A stretch of 64,000 nucleotides of DNA from CAYMPH01 sp964392365. Lineage in GTDB: Bacteria > Spirochaetota > UBA4802 > UBA5550. The stretch spans positions 24,517 through 88,516 of the forward strand of contig CAYMPH010000016.1 of the NCBI GenBank assembly GCA_964392365.1. The letters are read 5' to 3'. A program made the translations under genes and the position numbers. Shown piece by piece: positions 25,665-33,799 of the stretch (position 1 is its first letter; each line of letters opens with the position of its first letter). A model generated the notes under the pieces. It made no database searches, was not told the DNA's origin, and was given only the letters and a program-made list of their open reading frames with translations.

Positions 25665-26588
25665 TTATTTGCATGTTCCCAAAAAAGGAATTTCACTCCA
25701 GTGAGAATCTTTCTTTGTTTCAATATCATACCATAAAATGGTTTCCTTTTTATTTATACGTACATCCATTGGAGCGTAGGATTTATATTCGCATACAGCA
25801 GCGCAATAAGTCGGCTGACCCACACCTTTTTCACCGGTTTCCCTGTTCCAATTAATTGTAATAATATAATTTTTAAAACTCCATGTCCCGTATTTTTTAT
25901 GCTTTCTGATTTCAGAAATATTCCTTTCAAGCATGGCATTTCCGTCCGGACAGAAAGTATAAGTATCATTAATATTTGCCGAGCCCGTACTGAATTTTTT
26001 GCCTGCAGGAAGAGAAGATCTTCCTCTTTCAAAAATTTTCTTTAACTCTGCATAATTTGCATTCCAGTTTGAATCTGATCTCAGATTTTTTAAATCGCTG
26101 TCTCCGAGAAGATTTTCAAGGACAGGGTATCCTGAAAGTATCGCGTTCTTCAGTGCTTCATAGGCTTTCCCGCTTTTTTTATCAAGGCTGTAAGAACAGG
26201 CCATGTTGTACCATGCAAGCCCGGGAGACAGAAATCCGTATTCAATGGCAAAGCCATATGATCTTGAAGAATATATAAATTCACCCGTATTTGCAAGGCT
26301 GTTGCCGTAATGATAATATATTTCCGGAGCAGCATACAGCTCGAGGGCTTCCTCATATTTTTCAATGGCTTCATTGTCTTTTTTCTGCTTATATAAATTT
26401 ATTCCCTCTTTGAGCAATGCAAATGCTTTTTTCGCATCGGCTTTCCTGTTTTCAGGAATTTCGCTGAAATCTTTCTGATATTCCTTCTGGTAATCAGGAT
26501 TCAGGTAACGGTCACGCGTAGAAAACTGGGAATATGCTGATATCGAAAATAATGAAATTATAAAAAAAGCTGATATAAATTTATACAT
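25665..26588 (-). CDS. exported TPR-repeat protein
   Basis: 307 residues with a signal peptide ending ISAYS. About four TPR-like helical pairs span ~50-175 (KAFALLKEGINLYKQKKDNEAIEKYEEALELY, then PEIYYHYGNSLANTGEF and AWYNMACSYSLDKKSGKAYEAL). The C-terminal half (~190-307) is beta-rich with aromatic clusters and Cys pairs (TFCPDG, YCAAVCEYKSY, GTC-terminal); it includes a THAP-like YGTWSFKNYIITINW pattern seen in repeat proteins of spirochaetes. Periplasmic or surface scaffold is the likely role. AGGAT precedes the ATG. Third gene of the MORN-led operon. Confidence 0.65.
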   Translation of the reverse strand: MYKFISAFFIISLFSISAYSQFSTRDRYLNPDYQKEYQKDFSEIPENRKADAKKAFALLKEGINLYKQKKDNEAIEKYEEALELYAAPEIYYHYGNSLANTGEFIYSSRSYGFAIEYGFLSPGLAWYNMACSYSLDKKSGKAYEALKNAILSGYPVLENLLGDSDLKNLRSDSNWNANYAELKKIFERGRSSLPAGKKFSTGSANINDTYTFCPDGNAMLERNISEIRKHKKYGTWSFKNYIITINWNRETGEKGVGQPTYCAAVCEYKSYAPMDVRINKKETILWYDIETKKDSHWSEIPFLGTCK

Positions 26589-26623
26589 AGTAGTTATCCT
26601 ATAATTTTTCCAGGTATTTTAAA

Positions 26624-27202
26624 TTACTTCTTTTTTATAAACGTTGCTGTTTTCAAATCCCAAAGGTACGTAGCGCATTCTTCTCTAAGCCCTTTATCGT
26701 CTCCCTTCATGGCACATATTTCCACATCAGTTCCATTTTGGGGAAGCTTTACCAGCCCTCCACCCTGCCACCACGAAGCTATTACACCGGTCTGGTCCGA
26801 GCACTTCCCTGCAGTATATTCAAAAACCCACAGCCCTGCTGTATAAGGAAAATTCGCCATGGAACTTTCATCTTTGGTTATAATTATAAAAATTCTGCTG
26901 TTTTTCGACCCGCCGGTATACAGAGCTGCAGTATAAGTGTATGTATATCCGTTTGGATCATTTTTATATGACAATTTCATATATCCGTTTATCCTGTCCA
27001 GAACTGCAGGCTTTGACTTCTGCTGAACTGCATCAATACCTATACTGTCTGGTGGAATAGCCCTGAACAAAGTATCAACAAACAGGCCGCCGGTTACTTT
27101 ACATGAATACGGATGTATATTTGCATTTTTATTCGGGTATTGTGCATACAAAACCGGCAGCAGCAGAATAATTGCTGTGAAAACAGCTGAAAATTTTTTC
27201 AT
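26624..27202 (-). CDS. exported protein of unknown function
   Basis: 192 residues with a signal peptide (MKKFSAVFTAIILLLPVLYA). No known domain recognised. Four Cys (Cys34, Cys134, Cys158, Cys175 approximately) could form two disulfides. The middle contains a strand-rich aromatic block (YTYTAALYTGG, IFIIITKD, GLWVFEYTAG) and a Trp-Trp turn (ASWWQGGGLV). It lies between the MORN and TPR genes with 26 and 35 nt spacing, so a shared transcript and shared envelope location are likely. AGGAG six bases before the ATG. Confidence 0.6.
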   Translation of the reverse strand: MKKFSAVFTAIILLLPVLYAQYPNKNANIHPYSCKVTGGLFVDTLFRAIPPDSIGIDAVQQKSKPAVLDRINGYMKLSYKNDPNGYTYTYTAALYTGGSKNSRIFIIITKDESSMANFPYTAGLWVFEYTAGKCSDQTGVIASWWQGGGLVKLPQNGTDVEICAMKGDDKGLREECATYLWDLKTATFIKKK

Positions 27203-27228
27203 TTAAAACTCCTGCAAATTATATTTTA

Positions 27229-28152
27229 TTACTGCATCTTTTTTAAAATACAGCTGCTTACCACTTCCTGGGTCGGGCCATATGGCTCCGGCTTTTTGGT
27301 GTAATATTTTTTCACACTGTCATAATTGTATATCTGGGGACCATCTTCAATTTCAAGATGAGTAATTGTTAAAACATTATTCACAAAAGTCCATTTAATA
27401 TTACCATCGAACTGACTTTCACCATAAAGTTTTTTAAAGGTACCTTTCCCGCCGGCATTAAAAACATATTCAAAAGAAGGATTTTCTGTATAAATTGTGT
27501 CTCCTGGATTAAGCAAACAGTGCATGCCGTATTTTCCTTTAGGTTCTGCAGATACCTGGCCGCCTGCCTGAGCCTGTGCAACAGGCTGTCCGTTTTTCCA
27601 TTTTCCTTTTACAACAGTTTTGTTGGCATAGGTCATTATACCATCCCCATCCATCTGGTCATTCTTCCACTGGCCTGTGTATTTATCTCCGGTCTTCCAA
27701 GTCATAGTTCCTTTGCTGTCGCGTTTTCCATCCTTAAATTCGCCTTCATATTTATCGCCTGTTGGCCAGCTCATCATGCCCGTTTTCCCGATTTTCCCGT
27801 CATTCCAAATCCCTTTAAATACTGTACCATTGGAAAAATTCATTGTTCCGGGTCCATTCATGTTGTTATTGTGGAAAGATCCATCGTATTTATCTCCATT
27901 AGGCCAGGTCATTATTCCCTTTATTATTTTACCATTTATAAAATCTCCTTTATAAACTACTCCGCTCTTATAGGTCAATATTCCCTTGCCGTTCATATTA
28001 CCGGCTTTAAACTGGCCTGTATATTTATCTCCTGTCTTCCATGTCATGGTGCCAGTACCATTTTTACAGTCACCTTTTTCACAAACCTGCGAATACGCTG
28101 CACCGGCAAAAAAAACAGTTAATGCTGCAGATAATAAAAGCATCCTTTTCAT
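27229..28152 (-). CDS. exported MORN-repeat protein
   Basis: 307 residues from the ATG at 28152, seven bases from AAGGAG; a GTG two codons earlier is less likely. After a signal peptide, about seven MORN repeats (Y-GQF/W-NG...G-G-M-W) fill residues ~22-180. Examples are GDKYTGQFKAGNMNGKGILTYKSG and GDKYTGQWKNDQMDGDGIMTY. A ~110-residue C-terminal domain with two Cys follows (YGMHCLLNPGD and SSCILKKM). MORN repeats form beta-hairpin strips that bind lipids or scaffold proteins; in diderms with a signal peptide they are envelope proteins. A TTGACT promoter lies upstream. First gene of a probable four-gene operon. Confidence 0.85.
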   Translation of the reverse strand: MKRMLLLSAALTVFFAGAAYSQVCEKGDCKNGTGTMTWKTGDKYTGQFKAGNMNGKGILTYKSGVVYKGDFINGKIIKGIMTWPNGDKYDGSFHNNNMNGPGTMNFSNGTVFKGIWNDGKIGKTGMMSWPTGDKYEGEFKDGKRDSKGTMTWKTGDKYTGQWKNDQMDGDGIMTYANKTVVKGKWKNGQPVAQAQAGGQVSAEPKGKYGMHCLLNPGDTIYTENPSFEYVFNAGGKGTFKKLYGESQFDGNIKWTFVNNVLTITHLEIEDGPQIYNYDSVKKYYTKKPEPYGPTQEVVSSCILKKMQ

Positions 28153-28231
28153 AAACACTCTCCTTTTATATAGATATTTTTATAATTGCATGTTAAATGA
28201 ATCTGATTTGATATATTCTGAAATGTAAAAA

Positions 28232-28260
28232 ATATAAGACGGATATGCCGGAAAAGTCAA
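28232..28260 (-). promoter_or_regulatory. sigma70-type promoter of the MORN-led operon
   Basis: Minus strand TTGACT (28260-28255), 17-nt spacer, TTATAT (28237-28232), about 80 nt before the ATG at 28152. Confidence 0.6.
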
Positions 28261-28312
28261 TAAAAAATAATGAATAAAATTTCTTTATAAGGATTGCAGT
28301 AAAAAAAAATTC

Positions 28313-28368
28313 AGATTATCAGAATACAGGGCTGCAATAATTTAATTTTTTAATGCAGCCCTGTATCA
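28313..28368 (-). terminator. rho-independent terminator after the basic small protein
   Basis: ATACAGGGCTGCA (28324-28336) pairs exactly with TGCAGCCCTGTAT (28354-28366) across a 17-nt loop. On the minus strand the stem extends through TTCTGAT and runs into a T-rich tract. It lies just after the stop codon at 28384. Confidence 0.75.
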
Positions 28369-28383
28369 GAATTTTTCCAGGAC

Positions 28384-28608
28384 TTATTTTTTTACGGTTT
28401 TTTGACTTTGTGATTTTTTAAAATTTTCCTTTCTTTCCTTGTCCCTTTTTTCTGATGTTTTCTCCCGCGATCTTGACTCGCTTTTATTCTGCCGCTCCCT
28501 GTTCTCACGGCTTTTCTGCCCTGCCATCAGATCAGGTGATCCCACAAGACAGATGAGAACAAAAGAAAGTAATACCGGAAACGATAAAAGTGATTTGATG
28601 TTTTTCAT
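28384..28608 (-). CDS. small exported charged protein
   Basis: 74 residues. A signal peptide (residues 1-~29, ending DLMAG) is followed by ~45 residues composed almost only of Lys, Arg, Glu, Ser, Asn and Gln. This low-complexity charged tail is likely disordered and could bind nucleic acid, cell wall or lipid headgroups. No family recognised. Followed by a strong terminator, so it is the end of a transcript; the GMC oxidoreductase gene ends 36 nt upstream on the same strand. Confidence 0.55.
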   Translation of the reverse strand: MKNIKSLLSFPVLLSFVLICLVGSPDLMAGQKSRENRERQNKSESRSREKTSEKRDKERKENFKKSQSQKTVKK

Positions 28609-28644
28609 TACACATTCCTCCGTCTGTTTTATATATTAAAAAAA

Positions 28645-30288
28645 CTAATTTTTATAAGTTTCAGTTAATGATTCTACTGTCCCGGCCTGAATCTGCTTCC
28701 GTGTTCCAGTTTTAAAAGGAACCTGACTCATTGCAAACTCGGCAATTGCAGTAATAGTCAAACTCGGATTTACTCCTATATTTGCGGGTATCACAGAACC
28801 ATCTATTATATATAGGCCTTCATGTCCATAGACACGGCAGGCTCCGTCAACTACCCCGCTTTCCGCATCCGGACCTATTGCGCATCCTCCCAGAATATGG
28901 CCGGTAGTTCCTTTATCGAATAATACTTCATTGATGGAATTCATCGGGATACCTTTTACCTTTTCCGCAAGTTTAATTGTAACATCCTGCGCCTGCTGTA
29001 TATATGCCGGGGCTTTCTGCATCCCTTTTTCCTGTTTCGATTTCAGCTTTTTAATTAACGGATTCCACCATTTTCTTGCATAATCAATCCTGATGCTGCT
29101 GTCAAGAGTCTGCATTACAAGAAGAAGAATAGTTCTTGGTGCGGTTCCAAAAGGCCAGTGAAGTTTTAAAAATCCGATAGGATTCAGAATAAATTTCATC
29201 AGCCATTTTAAAGGCCTAGTGATCCTGTTCCCCCTGCCGGTAAGAACAGTGTACATAAGGCTCATGAGATCAGCTCCTGTAGGGCTTCTCATAGGCTCAA
29301 CGAGAGTGACATCATCAACATAAATGCTTGAGGTGATAGTGAGTCCTTTTGAGTAATCGATAGTATCATCTTTTACCCTTACTGCAGTCATAGCTTCACT
29401 ATTGGTACGGACTTTTGTCCCGAGCGATGCAGGGAGATTTTTAAGAGTTCCCTTATCCCTGCTTTTAAATAATAAATCAAGCGTGCCCAGAACACCTGCG
29501 GCCAGAATAACATTTTTCGCGGAGATGGTGATTTTCTTTTTATTTAATTTAAATATCGTGCTTACAGTATCCACTTCAAAACCGTTTCCGTTTTTGTGAA
29601 TAAGAACTGCGGTTCTTTCAGTGAAGACCTCCAGCCCCTTTCTTTCTGCAAAGTACAGGTAGTTTTTATCCAGAGAATTTTTTGCGCCCGAGCGGCATCC
29701 GAGTACGCAGCTTCCGCAGTAGCTGCAGCCTGTTCTGTCAGGGCCGACTCCTCCGAAATAAGGATCCTTTACTGACTTATCCGGTTCGCCGAAATAAACG
29801 CCTACATCCTGCATGTGAAAAGTATCTGCTTTCCCGAAATCTTCAGCCAGGCTGCGCATGACATCATCAGCAGGAGTAAACTTTTCATTTTTTGAAACAC
29901 CGAGCATCCTTTTTGCTTCAAAATAATGCGGGGCGAGGTTTCTCTTCCAGTCGCCCATAGTAGACCATTGCCTGTCGTTGTAAAAAGAATCAGGCGGCAT
30001 AAGCAGGGTGTTTGCATATCCGAGACTTCCTCCGCCGTAACCCCTGCCCCGCATGATGAACATATCAGACAGCATTGTCATTTCCATAATGCCGTAACAT
30101 CCCAGCCCGGGGCTCCAGAGATATTTAAGAACCTCCCTGTTTTTCCTGGCGCAGTTTTCCGGTTTAAGTTTTCTGCCTGCTTCAACTAAAGCAACGGAAT
30201 ATCCTTTCTCCGCTAGACGCAGGGCGCTTACGCTGCCTCCGAAACCAGAACCAATAATTATATAATCAAAATCATTAACATCCTTCAA
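28645..30288 (-). CDS. GMC-type FAD oxidoreductase (cholesterol-oxidase-like)
   Basis: 547 residues starting at a TTG, since no ATG precedes the FAD loop; AGGTG lies about eight bases upstream. The dinucleotide motif IIGSGFGGSVSALRLAEKG (11-30) is followed by GRGYGGGSLGYAN, and a cysteine cluster CSYCGSCVLGC (~190) reminiscent of a ferredoxin-type or structural site. The C-terminal GMC signature is HILGGCAIGPDAESG, then YIIDGSVIPANIGVNPSLTITA. The Cys cluster and layout match the cholesterol oxidase-like branch (ChoD/BetA relatives). Sterol is not implied; aliphatic or hydroxy-steroid alcohols are possible. Probably cytoplasmic or membrane-peripheral; no signal peptide. Confidence 0.85.
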   Translation of the reverse strand: MKDVNDFDYIIIGSGFGGSVSALRLAEKGYSVALVEAGRKLKPENCARKNREVLKYLWSPGLGCYGIMEMTMLSDMFIMRGRGYGGGSLGYANTLLMPPDSFYNDRQWSTMGDWKRNLAPHYFEAKRMLGVSKNEKFTPADDVMRSLAEDFGKADTFHMQDVGVYFGEPDKSVKDPYFGGVGPDRTGCSYCGSCVLGCRSGAKNSLDKNYLYFAERKGLEVFTERTAVLIHKNGNGFEVDTVSTIFKLNKKKITISAKNVILAAGVLGTLDLLFKSRDKGTLKNLPASLGTKVRTNSEAMTAVRVKDDTIDYSKGLTITSSIYVDDVTLVEPMRSPTGADLMSLMYTVLTGRGNRITRPLKWLMKFILNPIGFLKLHWPFGTAPRTILLLVMQTLDSSIRIDYARKWWNPLIKKLKSKQEKGMQKAPAYIQQAQDVTIKLAEKVKGIPMNSINEVLFDKGTTGHILGGCAIGPDAESGVVDGACRVYGHEGLYIIDGSVIPANIGVNPSLTITAIAEFAMSQVPFKTGTRKQIQAGTVESLTETYKN

Positions 30289-30396
30289 GATATCTGCACC
30301 TGCGTTAAATTATCCGACGGCTGACATGCAAATTAAAAAGAAAATCAAAATCAAGTAAATTTTTTAAAGCAATACCGCTGATATCAATCTGAAGAA

Positions 30397-31506
30397 CTAG
30401 CGGAATTTATCAACATTGTACCGGATATTTTTTATCTCAAAATGACCGTAAGCAAAATCTCCGGTTTCTGTTTCCCATATTGCATATCCAAGAGAACCTA
30501 TTTTAATTCCGTCAAAATTTTTATAATGCGAAACAGGCGTCTTCCAGGGATAATATTTAAATGTATTTCCGTCATAAGACATGCTTCTATCTTTGGAAAT
30601 AAAATTTACAAGCTCGCCTTTTTCATTAAAATACAATATTGCTGAGATCGTATTGCCTTCATTCGAAAAAACAGCTTTTACTGTCTTCTCATCTACATCT
30701 ACCCACTTGATTTTTTTATCTATCAGGGTCGCTGGAGCCATTATGCACATGTCATTAAACAGCGTAACAGTCTCGCTTTTATTCATGACAGGGCCTTCGG
30801 CATTCACAATAGGTATGAGTTTTGCAATTTTAATTTTCATTACAGCTTTCGGTCCTACATAAGCATGCAGTCCCTCAACCGGAATGCCGTACATATTCAT
30901 CATCATATAAAATAACCTTGCAGGCCTGTCAAAAAATTCATACTGAATCACGGGTGCATCATTCCAATTACCATCCATTTTCATTTTCATCTTTGCATTA
31001 AATTCCACCCTGAAATTCTGCACTCTTGGTTTACCAACAACACCGGCATATTGAAGATATTTTTTAACAGGCTTCGGAAGATGTTCCAGATCTTTCTCTG
31101 TAACAGAAGGCTGTTCAATGTAGCGTGCGATTCCGATTTTAGATTCTTTAATAAAAACATTCTTATAGCTTCCGGGAAATGAATTAATAAGTGAGATAAA
31201 AACAGGTATAATGATGATTATATTAGCGATCGTGCCGAACTTCGCATCACCCCAGAACTGAATAATCAGAACCTGCGAAGAGATAACAGCAGCAAGCCCC
31301 GGCATCCACCATAAATCATTATCAGATAAAAACATTGCAATCGCTGCGAGAAAAAGAATTGTGCATGCAAGCCATATAATTCCGGATAATCTGGATAACT
31401 GCTGAGTAAGATTTTCTATCTCGGCAAACCCATATGCCTTTACAAATCCCATCAGGTGAATCAGCCCGTGTACGGTAATAAGTATTAAAAAAAATATTTT
31501 AAGCAT
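30397..31506 (-). CDS. DUF6544-family membrane protein
   Basis: 369 residues. The first ~120 residues hold about four hydrophobic helices (FFLILITVHGLIHLMGF, WLACTILFLAAIAMFL, ISSQVLIIQFW, IIIIIPVFISLI). The soluble remainder has the pattern of DUF6544: LPKPVKKYLQYAGVVGKPRVQNFRVEFNAKM, then PARLFYMMMNMYGIPVEGLHAY, EGPVMNKSETVTLFNDMCIMAPATLID and a final strand block. The DUF6544 part may bind a lipid-like ligand, but this is not established. GAGGAG precedes the ATG, 11 nt after the MarR stop codon, so it is probably the regulated gene of that repressor. Confidence 0.75.
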   Translation of the reverse strand: MLKIFFLILITVHGLIHLMGFVKAYGFAEIENLTQQLSRLSGIIWLACTILFLAAIAMFLSDNDLWWMPGLAAVISSQVLIIQFWGDAKFGTIANIIIIIPVFISLINSFPGSYKNVFIKESKIGIARYIEQPSVTEKDLEHLPKPVKKYLQYAGVVGKPRVQNFRVEFNAKMKMKMDGNWNDAPVIQYEFFDRPARLFYMMMNMYGIPVEGLHAYVGPKAVMKIKIAKLIPIVNAEGPVMNKSETVTLFNDMCIMAPATLIDKKIKWVDVDEKTVKAVFSNEGNTISAILYFNEKGELVNFISKDRSMSYDGNTFKYYPWKTPVSHYKNFDGIKIGSLGYAIWETETGDFAYGHFEIKNIRYNVDKFR

Positions 31507-31517
31507 AATTACTCCTC

Positions 31518-31979
31518 TTATATTAATTGGTCTTTTACAGTTTCGATATGATTTTTAAACCTGTCGAACATCTTCGACAGGGAGATAATCTCGGATTTTT
31601 TGAATTCCCCGAACAGCATTGCCATATTGATATTATCCCTGTCCCCTCTTATTTTATTAATTTCATCAACCCTGCCGGTTGGTATAATAAAAGTTGTCCT
31701 CCTGTCTGCCTCTGACCGCTCAAGCCTCACAAGACCGTTTTTTAAAAGATTCTCAGCTATTACCCTGACATTCTGATGTGAGGTGCTGAGTATTCCGGCA
31801 ACAGTTGAAATTGAAGCATTCTTCAGATTTAATGCAATTACAAGTACCAGCCACTGTTTTGTTGTTAAATTATGTTCTTTGTATGCCTTGTCGAATATAT
31901 TTGCCAGCGCCTTTTCAATAACAAAAAAATCAAAAAAAAGTTTAGCCATTTCAGGCAGGAATTCAGGTTTATTTTTCAT
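31518..31979 (-). CDS. MarR-family regulator, probably leaderless
   Basis: 153 residues from the ATG at 31979. The winged-helix core is visible: LTTKQWLVLVIAL, ISTVAGILSTSHQNVRVIAENL (recognition helix) and LVRLERSEADRRTTFIIP (wing). MarR proteins repress their own promoter and release DNA on ligand binding. An upstream TTG in frame (32015) coincides with the -35 hexamer, so the longer frame is not credible. The ATG directly follows a 22-bp perfect palindrome overlapping the -10 box, leaving little or no 5' leader. The downstream DUF6544 gene, 11 nt away, is the likely target. Confidence 0.85.
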   Translation of the reverse strand: MKNKPEFLPEMAKLFFDFFVIEKALANIFDKAYKEHNLTTKQWLVLVIALNLKNASISTVAGILSTSHQNVRVIAENLLKNGLVRLERSEADRRTTFIIPTGRVDEINKIRGDRDNINMAMLFGEFKKSEIISLSKMFDRFKNHIETVKDQLI

Positions 31980-32015
31980 AATAGGTAATATATTACCTAT
32001 TATGAAAATTGTCAA
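31980..32015 (-). promoter_or_regulatory. MarR promoter with embedded 22-bp operator
   Basis: Minus strand TTGACA (32015-32010), 17-nt spacer, TATATT (31992-31987). AATAGGTAATA and its exact inverse (31980-32001) cover the -10 and end against the ATG. A bound MarR dimer would block RNA polymerase. Confidence 0.8.
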
Positions 32016-32030
32016 CGGAAAAATATTTTT

Positions 32031-32059
32031 TTGACTCCTTCCGCATCTGATGCTATAAT
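32031..32059 (+). promoter_or_regulatory. consensus sigma70 promoter
   Basis: TTGACT (32031-32036), 17-nt spacer, TATAAT (32054-32059). This is the best match to consensus in the window. It reads into the small ORF at 32098 and perhaps the phosphofructokinase gene. The -35 lies 30 bp from the MarR operator. Confidence 0.8.
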
Positions 32060-32097
32060 TAATTTATTACAAATACTGCAATAAAAAGGAGGACACT

Positions 32098-32265
32098 ATG
32101 CAGCTGGAAATAAACGATGAAGAAAAAAATATTATTGCGGATATGCTGAAAAAAGCTCAGGCTGAAATACCTGTAGAAATTCATCACTGCAGGACCAATG
32201 ATTTCAAGGTTTTTCTGAATGATCAGCTAATAAAAGTAGGAATCCTTCTGAAAAAATTTGAATAA
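32098..32265 (+). CDS. small protein, 55 residues
   Basis: Short gene missed by length cut-offs. It begins QLEINDEEKNIIADMLKK and continues with HHCRTNDFKVFLNDQL and IKVGILLKKFE. AAGGAGGA lies four to five bases before the ATG and a consensus promoter 39 nt upstream of it. The N-terminal half is an amphipathic helix; no family is recognised. It precedes the phosphofructokinase gene by 105 nt and could share its transcript. Confidence 0.7.
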   Translation: MQLEINDEEKNIIADMLKKAQAEIPVEIHHCRTNDFKVFLNDQLIKVGILLKKFE

Positions 32266-32370
32266 AGTATAAATATCCTGCTTTACTTTTTTTTAAAAAT
32301 TCAAGCAGAGATATGGTATACGTTTAATCTGTTTTTTAAAAAATCTGAACAATGATTCATGGAGGATTTT

Positions 32371-33465
32371 ATGGCATTAAAAAAAGTCGGCATACTGACA
32401 GGAGGCGGAGACTGCTCTGGACTCAATGCTGTTATAAGAGGCGTTACCCGTGCTGCAATAATAGGATACAATTCTGAAGTCGTAGGCATAGAAGGAGGAT
32501 TCGAAGGTCTTATAAACGGTCATACTCAGGAGCTTACCATAAGATCAACAAAAGATATACTTACTCTGGGCGGAACAATACTGGGTACAACAAACAAAGG
32601 AAATCCTTTTGAATACAGGGAATTACAGCATGACGGCTCAATCAGCGTCAGTGACTATTCCGACAGGGCTATGGATACATACAGAAAACTTAAACTGGAC
32701 TGCCTTTTCGTGGTCGGCGGCGAAGGAACCCTGGAGATAGGATATAAATTTGTAAAAAAAGGCGCAAACATCATAGGCATACCGAAAACCATTGACAATG
32801 ATCTTGATAAAACTGATTACACTTTCGGGTTCCAGACAGCTGTGGAAGTGGCTTGCGACGCACTTGACCGCCTGCACACAACCGGAAAAAGTCACCAGCG
32901 TGTAATGATACTTGAGGTAATGGGACGTACCGCAGGCTGGATAGCTCTTGAATCCGGAATTTCAGGAGGAGCCCATATCATCATCATACCTGAGATACCC
33001 TTCAATATTGACCGTATTGTAGATAAAATACAATTACGAGCAAAGGGAGGCAGCCCCTACAGCATAATTATAGTTGCTGAAGGTGCAAAAGAGGAAGGCG
33101 GTGAAGTAAAAACACTGGCCTCTGCATCAACACGCCTGCAGGGTGTACCGCAGCTTGGCGGCGTAGGCTCTTACCTTGCTGATGAAATAAAAAAACGGAT
33201 TGATCTTGAGGTTCGCTGCACTGTTCTCGGCCATATTCAGCGCGGAGGATCACCATGCGCTTTTGACCGTGTTCTTGGAACAAGACTGGGAAGTTATGCA
33301 GTTAAAGCAGCTGCTGATGGAAAATTCAGTACAATGGTGGCCTTAAATATGCCGGATATAGTTCTCGTGCCTCTTGCAGATCTTGCAGGCAAGGTTCGTA
33401 CTGTTCCGGAAAATTCACAGTTAATTCAATGCGCTGAAGCCATCGGCATCAGCATGGGGCGCTGA
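32371..33465 (+). CDS. pfkA: 6-phosphofructokinase (pfkA family)
   Basis: 364 residues from the ATG at 32371, which is five bases from GGAGG; the ATG at 32359 overlaps that site. GGGDCSGLN (11-19) binds the phosphoryl donor, GGEGTLEIG (~115) and PKTIDND (~137-143) line the active site, and MEVMGRTAGWIALESG and GHIQRGGSP give the fructose-6-phosphate contacts. The donor-specificity positions are Gly in GGEG (as in ATP enzymes) and Lys in PKTIDND (as in PPi enzymes). That pair is known from actinobacterial-type group III PFKs, so the donor should be tested. Key glycolytic step, cytoplasmic. Confidence 0.9.
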   Translation: MALKKVGILTGGGDCSGLNAVIRGVTRAAIIGYNSEVVGIEGGFEGLINGHTQELTIRSTKDILTLGGTILGTTNKGNPFEYRELQHDGSISVSDYSDRAMDTYRKLKLDCLFVVGGEGTLEIGYKFVKKGANIIGIPKTIDNDLDKTDYTFGFQTAVEVACDALDRLHTTGKSHQRVMILEVMGRTAGWIALESGISGGAHIIIIPEIPFNIDRIVDKIQLRAKGGSPYSIIIVAEGAKEEGGEVKTLASASTRLQGVPQLGGVGSYLADEIKKRIDLEVRCTVLGHIQRGGSPCAFDRVLGTRLGSYAVKAAADGKFSTMVALNMPDIVLVPLADLAGKVRTVPENSQLIQCAEAIGISMGR

Positions 33466-33595
33466 GAGAATTTGTCTAATATTAAATCAATAAATGGAAT
33501 TTACAAAAATATTATTCTTTACAAAACGTTCTCATAGAGTTAGTTAGACATGAATAAATAGTATTTAAAGAATTAAATCATCCCTGGAAGGTCAC

Positions 33596-33796
33596 ATGAA
33601 TAATCTTGATGTAAAAAATATGAATACCATTGAAAGAATTCAGGCAATGGAGACACTATGGGAATCTCTACTTTATGAGGATGGTTCTGTTGATGTACCT
33701 GCATGGCATGGAGAAATTCTGGAAGACAGAAAAAAAAAGATCGCCTCTGGAAAAGTAAATTTTATTTCAATTTCAGATCTAAAATCCAAAAAATAA
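33596..33796 (+). CDS. addiction-module antitoxin (TIGR02574/PF09720 type)
   Basis: 66 residues. TIERIQAMETLWESLLYEDGSVDVPAWHGEILEDRKKKIASG is the typical pattern of the short addiction-module component paired with ParE/RelE toxins (M-x-x-LW-S-L, then P-WH, then R-x-x-x-x-x-G). It would bind the toxin and the operon promoter. GGAAGG lies upstream of the ATG. The stop codon is 3 nt before the toxin start, so the two are translated as a unit. Confidence 0.85.
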   Translation: MNNLDVKNMNTIERIQAMETLWESLLYEDGSVDVPAWHGEILEDRKKKIASGKVNFISISDLKSKK

Positions 33797-33799
33797 CAA

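Noticed and set aside
31980..32015. N-terminal extension of MarR from TTG 32015
   Set aside because: The TTG is the -35 box and the rest is the operator palindrome; the protein aligns with the family from the ATG at 31979.
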